DNA of 19,016 nucleotides from JAUSNA01 sp964511965. Its GTDB lineage: Bacteria > Patescibacteriota > Microgenomatia > Levybacterales > GWA1-39-11. The translations under genes and the position numbers were made by a program. The stretch's first letter is position 1. Each line of letters begins with the position of its first letter. The notes beneath the pieces are model-generated. The model did not search any database, had not been told where the DNA came from, and saw only the letters and a program-made list of their open reading frames with translations. Of the stretch, positions 14,261 to 19,016 are shown in pieces. The DNA is taken from the NCBI GenBank assembly GCA_964511965.1, contig CAZEGF010000003.1, positions 1 to 19,016 of the forward strand, given 5' to 3'.

Positions 14261-14878
14261 ATGGATCCGCTTGAAGGAGAATTTATTTTGAACGGAGAAA
14301 CAAATACTTCAAATGCCAAGCCTGTCGTTGTTAAGAAAGGACCGCATTTTTACTCTTCTTTTTTCCAAGACCCAGATGGTCTTTCCTTTGAAGACTTAGA
14401 ACCAGGAGAAATTATATTGCTTCTATTAAGACGCCATTTTGTAACAAACGTTCCTTGGATTGCAACAACAATTGTACTACTGCTTCTTCCGCTACTTTTT
14501 CCTATTGTCCTAACGCTCTTCCCATTCCCGCTGCCTAACTCGCACACAATTATGCTTTTTATGGGATTTTACTATTTAGTTATCTTTGGCTTTGTTTTGC
14601 TAAACTTTACGCTTTGGTATTTTCAGGCTGGACTTGTAACGAACAAAAGAATAATTGACGTTGATCTTTCGGGAATTTTATATCGGCAGGTTTCGGAAAC
14701 GAAGATTCAAAATGTTGAAGACGTAACGTATAACCAAACTGGTTTTATCCGTTCTCTTTTTAATTATGGGGACGTCCTCGTCCAAACAGCAGGATCTGTG
14801 GAAAATATTGAATACGATAGAGTGCCTCGTCCAGCCCAAGTCGCTGATATTATAGGTGATCTTTCCCAAGGAGTATGA
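14261..14878 (+). CDS. Bacterial PH-domain (bPH2, YdbT-like) membrane protein
   Basis: The 205-residue protein has a cytoplasmic start, the segment GEIILLLLRRHFVTNVPW, two membrane helices (about 67-85 and 95-122), and a bPH2 domain from about 125 on. The domain shows the usual TNKRIIDVDLSGILYRQVSE then TKIQNVEDVTYNQTG and IRSLFNYGDVLVQTAGS. Such domains are found in membrane proteins of unclear function. It is the first gene of a three-gene operon: its stop overlaps the next start as ATGA, with AAGGAG just upstream. Function in this operon is unknown; membrane-linked scaffolding or signalling is inference. Confidence 0.85.
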   Translation: MDPLEGEFILNGETNTSNAKPVVVKKGPHFYSSFFQDPDGLSFEDLEPGEIILLLLRRHFVTNVPWIATTIVLLLLPLLFPIVLTLFPFPLPNSHTIMLFMGFYYLVIFGFVLLNFTLWYFQAGLVTNKRIIDVDLSGILYRQVSETKIQNVEDVTYNQTGFIRSLFNYGDVLVQTAGSVENIEYDRVPRPAQVADIIGDLSQGV

Positions 14879-15111
14879 ATATAGTAGTTAATTTTTTACA
14901 ATATATTAATTCTGTTGACTCCATTGCAAAGGTTTTTTTACTGTCAATTCTTATTATCTATACACTTTTTGCTCTAATTCTGACCTTTCAAATATTTTCA
15001 TTCAATAGACTTATGGAACAAGAAACGTTTGCTCCCGTATTTAAGGGTCTTGCTATCCTTCACACGGTAATATCGTTTATACTATTACTACTAGTCGTAT
15101 TCTCACTATGA
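14875..15111 (+). CDS. Small two-helix membrane protein, DUF5657-like
   Basis: This 78-residue protein is mostly hydrophobic, with helices at about 17-42 and 56-77 joined by a short loop FNRLMEQETFAPVF. The layout resembles small DUF5657-type proteins that I associate with Patescibacteria, but this is by memory of the pattern. It overlaps both neighbours by four bases (ATGA each time), so all three proteins are probably made together in similar amounts and may form one membrane complex. Confidence 0.7.
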   Translation: MNIVVNFLQYINSVDSIAKVFLLSILIIYTLFALILTFQIFSFNRLMEQETFAPVFKGLAILHTVISFILLLLVVFSL

Positions 15112-16991
15112 ATCAAGATATCCTTCTCTCAAAAATAGTTCCTAATTCAACTGACTCGACGTGGGCACAAGCCTATACAACTCTCAATGTCTATATAACA
15201 CTTAGCATTGAAAGTAATCATGCAAAAGCATCTGTTACAACTCATGGAAAAGAGCTCCTCGAAAAACTTCAACGGGAATTTTTTGCTTTAGATGATAAAT
15301 CTCTTGAAAATATTAAAAAGGCAGTTGGTAATGTTACCAAGACAATAGAACCGGACTGTAACTACTCAATGATTGTGGGAGCAATTGTCGGGGATGTTTT
15401 GTATATTGTTATCGGATCCACAGGCCAAGTTGTAATAAAAAGGAACGATTCGTCAGGAGTTATTGCAACAGGCGTAGAAGGAGAACTCCATGGATTTTCA
15501 GGAAAACTAAAACATGACGATGTCATAGTTTTTGAAACGGGTGACTTCGCAAAAAAATTACCTCTTACAGATCTTTCCGAATATTTAGATTCGTCAGATG
15601 TTGCCCAAATTGCAGAAAATATTACGCCAATAATTCATGAAAGTGCAAAAGGAACAGAATGCGCAATTATAATTCAATATAAAAATTTATCCGATATTCA
15701 GGTTTCGGAGGAAAAAGATTTCCCGCTAGGGAATAATAAAGAAGAGGATGAAATTGAAGATGACCAAAAAGAGGTAGTCGAAGAGCAATATTCTCCGCAA
15801 GAAATATGGGGGAAAGAACCGCACGACCACAATGGAATTGAAGAACTTTCTGAAGAAGAACACTTTGAAGAGGAAGAACAAAAGGAGAAAAAATCACTTA
15901 TTCCCTCATTTAAAATGCCTAAATTTGCTTTTGGTAAAAAAACGATTATTTTAGGGATAGTAGTTCTTCTAATTACGGTTCTTGTTGGAAGTATTGCATA
16001 TTCAGGTTATTTGAGAACCCAGCAGCAAAATATTGCAGAGTTTAATAAGGTATTCCAACCTGCAAAAGAAAAGTACGATGAAGGTGAAAAACTAGAATCT
16101 CTCAATAAATCTCTTGCACTAGAAGACTATAACGCTTCTGCTACTATTACCAAAGCTGCTATCTCTAAATTTTCAAAAAGTTCGACTGAATATCAAAAAC
16201 TTTCCGAGTTACAATCAAAAATTGATGCAAAGATAGCATCTTTGGGAGGAGGGAGTAGTGCAAAAAATATAAAAGAGTTTTTAAAGCCAGGTGGAGATTT
16301 AAAAAGCATTACAGCAATTACAGCAAAAGGTGGAACCCTTTTAGTTTTGGATAAAACCGGTAAACAAGTTGCGACTATTGGCACCGACGGAAAAGTCAAA
16401 AAAACATATGACATAAAAGAAGGGGATTCATATATCAGTTCTGATGATAAATTCATCTATACAATGGGGGATGCTGTTACAAGTATTGACCGTGGTAATG
16501 GTGACGTAAAACAACTATTTAAAGACACCAAAGGAACCTCATTTGACATATTTGGAAGCAATATATATGCACTTTCCGGCAGTGATATCCTAAAATATAA
16601 AGCACCTGCTTATGAAGAAGCTTCATACTTTACGGACAAACCATCTTTTAAAAGTACCCCAACAGATATAAGTATTTCAGGCCCAATATGGGTACTTGAG
16701 GCTAATGGAGGGATTGAACGCTTCACTAAGGGTAAAAATGACGATATTGAGCTCTCGGGCCTTACCGGAGCAATAGCCTCTGGGGCTAAAATCTATGCCG
16801 ATCCGGACAATACAAATGTGTATGTTATGGATGTGAAAAATCAGAGGGTAGTGGTACTTAATGATAAAGGGGAGTATCAAACTCAATACGAAGGGAGCTT
16901 TATAAAAGATGGTATTTCTTTTGCAATTGATGAAAAAAATAAAGTTGGATACGTATTGTCAGGTAATTTAATCTACAGCTTTGACCTTTGA
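15108..16991 (+). CDS. Membrane protein with PP2C-like inner domain and beta-propeller-like outer domain
   Basis: This 627-residue protein has four parts. Residues 1-195 resemble the PP2C phosphatase fold (SMIVGAIVGDVLYIVIGSTGQ at 87-107 and KHDDVIVFETGDFAKK at 135-150 correspond to the GDSRxY and DGL segments), but the metal-binding Asp residues of PP2C are not visible, so it may be a non-catalytic sensor. Residues 200-262 are a very acidic linker. Residues 279-300 are one membrane helix. After a helical segment (303-378), residues 390-627 show repeated beta motifs (GKQVATIGTDGKVKK, NQRVVVLNDKGEYQTQ) like a beta-propeller outside the cell. The arrangement suggests a link between an external signal and a cytoplasmic partner; this is inference. 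It is the last gene of the operon. Confidence 0.75.
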   Translation: MNQDILLSKIVPNSTDSTWAQAYTTLNVYITLSIESNHAKASVTTHGKELLEKLQREFFALDDKSLENIKKAVGNVTKTIEPDCNYSMIVGAIVGDVLYIVIGSTGQVVIKRNDSSGVIATGVEGELHGFSGKLKHDDVIVFETGDFAKKLPLTDLSEYLDSSDVAQIAENITPIIHESAKGTECAIIIQYKNLSDIQVSEEKDFPLGNNKEEDEIEDDQKEVVEEQYSPQEIWGKEPHDHNGIEELSEEEHFEEEEQKEKKSLIPSFKMPKFAFGKKTIILGIVVLLITVLVGSIAYSGYLRTQQQNIAEFNKVFQPAKEKYDEGEKLESLNKSLALEDYNASATITKAAISKFSKSSTEYQKLSELQSKIDAKIASLGGGSSAKNIKEFLKPGGDLKSITAITAKGGTLLVLDKTGKQVATIGTDGKVKKTYDIKEGDSYISSDDKFIYTMGDAVTSIDRGNGDVKQLFKDTKGTSFDIFGSNIYALSGSDILKYKAPAYEEASYFTDKPSFKSTPTDISISGPIWVLEANGGIERFTKGKNDDIELSGLTGAIASGAKIYADPDNTNVYVMDVKNQRVVVLNDKGEYQTQYEGSFIKDGISFAIDEKNKVGYVLSGNLIYSFDL

Positions 16992-17088
16992 TCAACAAAA
17001 AACACTTAGCAGTCATAAAGCCTTTTCGATTATTTTTCGTTTCCTCTCGATAGATAAGTATTTAGCCTCAAAACTACACCTACTGATA

Positions 17089-17094
17089 TATAAT
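17089..17094 (+). promoter_or_regulatory. -10 box in the intergenic region upstream of smpB
   Basis: TATAAT is followed by six bases and ATGGGGCTGTGA at 17101. This is the same spacing as the leaderless genes, but the frame has only three codons. It may instead drive a short RNA that begins just before the DnaA-box hairpin. The whole stretch 16992-17277 holds no normal gene. Confidence 0.4.
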
Positions 17095-17107
17095 AATACT
17101 ATGGGGC

Positions 17108-17137
17108 TGTGAAAAGTTATCCACACTACTTTTCACA
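17108..17137. promoter_or_regulatory. Perfect DnaA box in the loop of a 9-bp palindrome
   Basis: TTATCCACA at 17117-17125 equals the DnaA-box consensus. It lies between TGTGAAAAG (17108-17116) and CTTTTCACA (17129-17137), which are perfectly complementary. The arms themselves resemble DnaA boxes lacking one C. This could be a replication-origin element, a DnaA-controlled site, or an RNA hairpin. Confidence 0.55.
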
Positions 17138-17262
17138 CATAACTATATACAACTATATCATTTGAGGCTAAAAAGCCCAAATTTTGATCACACTCTTCTC
17201 TCCCTCTTAGTTCAAATGTTTTACAAACAAAGCGTTATAAACAAAGTTTGTATCATTTACGA

Positions 17263-17271
17263 TGATATAAT
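17263..17271 (+). promoter_or_regulatory. Extended -10 promoter of smpB
   Basis: TGATATAAT is followed by six bases (AATGTT) and the ATG at 17278, predicting a leaderless mRNA. A 7-bp inverted repeat, TACAAAC (17222-17228) and GTTTGTA (17246-17252), lies just upstream and could be an operator. Confidence 0.6.
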
Positions 17272-17277
17272 AATGTT

Positions 17278-17718
17278 ATGCGAATTTTTAACAAAACTGC
17301 ACCAAATAAATTTACTATTGAAGAAAAATATGAGGCAGGTATTGAGCTTTTGGGTTCTGAGGTTAAAGCCATCAGACTTGAACATGTGGACCTCAACTCT
17401 TCCTATGTAAAAATCATGAGTGGTGAGGCTTATCTTATCAATGCTAAGATATTTCCATACAAATTCTCGCGTGTTGAGGGATACACTGAGGATCGCACTC
17501 GCCGCCTTTTGCTTCACAAAAAGGAACTTTTGACTATAAAAAATAAGCTAGATACTGGAAAATTTACCGTCACTCCCCTCTCTATCTATGAAAAACACGG
17601 TAAATTCAAGCTTGAAATTGGAGTGGCACGTGGTAAAAAAGATTATGAAAGAAGAAAAGATCTCAAGCAGCAAGCAATCAACCGCGACCGCGCCCGTGAA
17701 GATAAAAACTTATTTTAG
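17278..17718 (+). CDS. smpB: SmpB, tmRNA-binding protein
   Basis: The 146-residue protein shows the SmpB barrel motifs EEKYEAGIELLGSEVKAIR (15-33), the SYVKIMSGEAYLINAKIFPY stretch split around Y41, RTRRLLLHKKEL (78-89 region) and GKFKLEIGVARGKKDYERR, plus the basic C-terminal tail KDLKQQAINRDRARE that enters the ribosomal A site. Length is close to the usual 150-160. SmpB binds tmRNA and delivers it to stalled ribosomes. Its promoter is the extended -10 six bases upstream of the ATG. It is convergent with the tmRNA gene, with only two bases between its stop and the tmRNA 3' end. Confidence 0.96.
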   Translation: MRIFNKTAPNKFTIEEKYEAGIELLGSEVKAIRLEHVDLNSSYVKIMSGEAYLINAKIFPYKFSRVEGYTEDRTRRLLLHKKELLTIKNKLDTGKFTVTPLSIYEKHGKFKLEIGVARGKKDYERRKDLKQQAINRDRAREDKNLF

Positions 17719-17720
17719 TG

Positions 17721-18130
17721 TGGAGATGGGGGGTATTGAGCCCCCGTCCAAGCATCGCATCTAAAAACATCTACAAGCGTAGTTAGTACTTAATTGTCGT
17801 CTTGCCGGTAACCTACTAACAGGAACAGCAATTCCAAGATTCTTTTTTTTGGACAAAAATCAAATCAACTTTTTTGTCCTATCCCAAGCTGGGTTTATAC
17901 TCATACCTAATCCGCTTAGAAAAAGAAGCGGTATGAATAGACCTGCTTACGCAGCAAGAACATTAGCAGGAGCAAAAGCTCTTGCGATGTCTCGTCCACC
18001 CTCGATTACTCGATTGTAGAGACGGGTAATCTTACGATCACCATGTATTTTTGATCCTCTTTTACGGCTTTGAATCGTGGCCGGCTTGCAGTTTTTAAAG
18101 TACAATTCTTGTCGATACAATTGCATCCCC
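17721..18130 (-). ncRNA. ssrA: tmRNA
   Basis: The ends form a seven-pair acceptor stem, GGGGATG with CATCTCC, with the G3-U70 wobble that identifies alanine, and discriminator A. A T arm GGGGG-CTCAATA-CCCCC precedes the 3' strand. CCA is not encoded. Inside, the tag frame at 17985-17947 probably resumes at GCA and reads ARAFAPANVLAA followed by TAA; the LAA end is typical for proteolysis tags, while the exact resume codon is inferred. The 3' half holds several GC-rich and T-rich helices expected of the pseudoknots. At about 410 bases it is slightly long. It is a one-piece tmRNA, not circularly permuted. TGGTATAAT lies ten bases upstream. Confidence 0.95.
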
Positions 18131-18139
18131 AAGATCAGT

Positions 18140-18148
18140 ATTATACCA
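18140..18148 (-). promoter_or_regulatory. Extended -10 promoter of ssrA
   Basis: TGGTATAAT on the minus strand predicts a start at about 18133, so the primary transcript would begin within a few bases of the mature tmRNA 5' end. TAGCCTCAAAACT lies 22 bases further upstream (18180-18168). Confidence 0.6.
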
Positions 18149-18187
18149 TTTTTTGACTATAGGATCAAGTTTTGAGGCTAGACTCAT

Positions 18188-18913
18188 TTATCCTTCGTGT
18201 GCTAAAGTGACTCCCAAAACTTTTGACACTCCACTCTGTTTTAAAATTTTTGCACATTCGCGCAAAGTTGCACCTGTCGTTGTAATGTCATCAACTAAAA
18301 TAATATTTTTTAAGTTTTGGGTTTTAAGTTTTGGGTTTAGAGAAAATGCACCGAGAATATTTTTCTTCCGCTCTTCTTTTTTTAATTCAAACTGAGGTTT
18401 GGTTTGCTTATTTCGAACAAGTAAGTTGTGGTATGGAATTTTCAAACTGAGAGATAATTCTTTTGCTAAAAGTTCAGACTGGTTGTATCCTCTTTTTCGC
18501 TCTCTTGTTTTATGAAGTGGAACTGAGGTTATTAAAACATTTTTACCAGAAACGAATTTTTCAAACGCTTCCTGTTGAATTAAGCCTTCATAAAACAGTT
18601 TTCCAAGTATTGTTTTTAGATCTGATAAATATGGTTTGTATTTGAATTGATACAAGAGTTTTTTTACAATTCCTTTGTATGCGATCGAAGAAATTATCCC
18701 ATCTATTCCGTATGCAGTTCTACATTTTGGATGAGTCAGACCATCAATAGATCCCTTTTGGCACACCCCGCAAACTTGATACTGTAAAAATGAAATTGTC
18801 GCAAAACAATTATCACAAATATACTCCCCACTCTTTTTGCATCGTATGCACCTTTTTGGAAATATTAATGTGGCAAGAAAATCCAACACAAACTCAAGTT
18901 TAGCACGCAACAT
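18188..18913 (-). CDS. comF: ComF family phosphoribosyltransferase-like protein
   Basis: The ATG at 18913 gives 241 residues starting MLRAKLEFVLDFLATLIFPK, the usual ComF start; the longer open frame upstream is the coding sequence of the zinc-ribbon gene in another frame. A zinc finger is formed by C22, C25, C33 and C36, with another Cys group C48, C51 and C64. The PRPP-binding loop is ILVDDITTTGAT (205-216), and the central RERKRGYNQSELLAKEL is typical. ComF proteins are needed for natural transformation, where they act on incoming DNA in the cytoplasm. Residues about 192-203 (LNPKLKTQNLKN) are encoded by a 7-base repeat array. The start overlaps the upstream zinc-ribbon gene by 14 bases. 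Confidence 0.93.
   Translation of the reverse strand: MLRAKLEFVLDFLATLIFPKRCIRCKKSGEYICDNCFATISFLQYQVCGVCQKGSIDGLTHPKCRTAYGIDGIISSIAYKGIVKKLLYQFKYKPYLSDLKTILGKLFYEGLIQQEAFEKFVSGKNVLITSVPLHKTRERKRGYNQSELLAKELSLSLKIPYHNLLVRNKQTKPQFELKKEERKKNILGAFSLNPKLKTQNLKNIILVDDITTTGATLRECAKILKQSGVSKVLGVTLAHEG
18311..18338 (-). repeat. Heptamer array AAACCCA/AAACTTA inside comF
   Basis: On the coding strand the units alternate: AAACCCA, AAACTTA, AAACCCA, AAACTTA. AAACTTA also ends the array in the FemAB-like gene. Confidence 0.85.
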
Positions 18914-19016
18914 TTGCACTCTTACAATGCTGGCAACGAGACAACAATGTGTTATACGGCCTAACATTTTCTTTCTTACAATCGGGACAATCAAATGTTC
19001 TTTTACCGTATTTGTC
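18900..19016 (-). CDS. Zinc-ribbon protein, C-terminal fragment (5' end beyond window)
   Basis: The frame is open to the window edge and gives 38 residues: DKYGKRTFDCPDCKKENV then RPYNTLLSRCQHCKSANVAC. Two CxxC pairs (CPDC and CQHC) 16 residues apart form a likely zinc ribbon. The protein ends right after the second pair. It overlaps the comF start by 14 bases and should be co-transcribed with it. The N-terminal part is not visible, so the function is unknown. Confidence 0.6.
   Translation of the reverse strand, partial: DKYGKRTFDCPDCKKENVRPYNTLLSRCQHCKSANVAC

Larger units (their letters stand above)
17061..17172. repeat. 12-bp perfect inverted repeat TTTAGCCTCAAA / TTTGAGGCTAAA
   Basis: The arms are 17061-17072 and 17161-17172 and enclose a -10 box, the DnaA box hairpin and the duplicated AACTATATMM element (17142-17159). 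A further copy, TTTGAGGCTA, lies at 18171-18180 upstream of ssrA, and an 11/12 match is at 6661-6672. Confidence 0.8.

Noticed and set aside
17947..18132. 61-codon frame inside the tmRNA gene
   Set aside because: It is the tag frame extended upstream through structured RNA; only the last 13 codons are meaningful.
18914..18994. Longer N-terminus for ComF
   Set aside because: This stretch encodes two CxxC pairs in another frame, and ComF proteins normally start at the MLRAKLEF region.

Overview
The window looks like chromosomal DNA of a Candidate Phyla Radiation (Patescibacteria) bacterium, probably a Microgenomates-type lineage. This is an inference from gene content: a FemAB-like protein, a VirD4-like ATPase with an anchored N-terminal domain, a PH-domain/small-membrane-protein/PP2C-like operon, a secreted C39-like protease, and SpoIID joined to a coiled coil. 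The DNA is AT-rich and tightly packed, with many 1-8 bp gene overlaps. UGA is used as a stop (for example at the ends of the sodN-like gene and the 78-aa membrane protein), so the Gracilibacteria-type recoding is not in use. No phage, IS element or CRISPR array was seen.

Layout. 1-968: 5'-truncated FemAB-like gene. 952-3199 (minus): ATP-cone/PD-(D/E)XK nuclease fusion, nickel superoxide dismutase with its HCDxPCG hook, the S26-type protease expected to mature it, a membrane-anchored methyltransferase and a frameshifted zinc-ribbon micro-protein; the last four overlap or abut. 3239-5041 (minus): secreted LamG-like plus C39-like cysteine protease. 5101-8646: GT2 glycosyltransferase, orphan PhoB-type regulator, DHFR/RibD-like reductase, DnaQ-GIY-YIG nuclease. 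8689-9427 (minus): promoter, tRNA-Ser(GCU), tRNA-Ser(UGA) and a small papain/transglutaminase-like protein. 9516-12111: acidic 65-aa protein and VirD4-like ATPase. 12131-12389 (minus): tRNA-Ile(UAU) inside an unusual array of tRNA fragments and inverted repeats. 12424-16991: SpoIID/coiled-coil cell-wall protein, then a translationally coupled three-gene membrane operon. 16992-18130: intergenic region with a perfect DnaA box, smpB, and ssrA (tmRNA) convergent to smpB. 18188-19016 (minus): comF and a truncated zinc-ribbon gene.

How parts fit together. The SOD and its protease form a self-contained oxidative-stress unit. FemAB, GT2, SpoIID and the secreted protease point to envelope building and remodelling. 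smpB and ssrA give complete trans-translation, with a predicted 12-residue tag.

The most unusual signals are non-coding. (1) All three tRNA genes are preceded by partial copies of their own 5' part, two of them merging into strong hairpins, and tRNA-Ile is also followed by a copy of its 3' half. (2) Extended -10 promoters of the form TGnTATAnT lie exactly six bases before the ATG of three genes, implying leaderless mRNAs. (3) A 12-base motif TTTAGCCTCAAA recurs around smpB/ssrA. (4) Arrays of AAACnnM heptamers sit inside the FemAB-like and comF coding regions. All functional calls come from reading motifs by eye; no database search was run.
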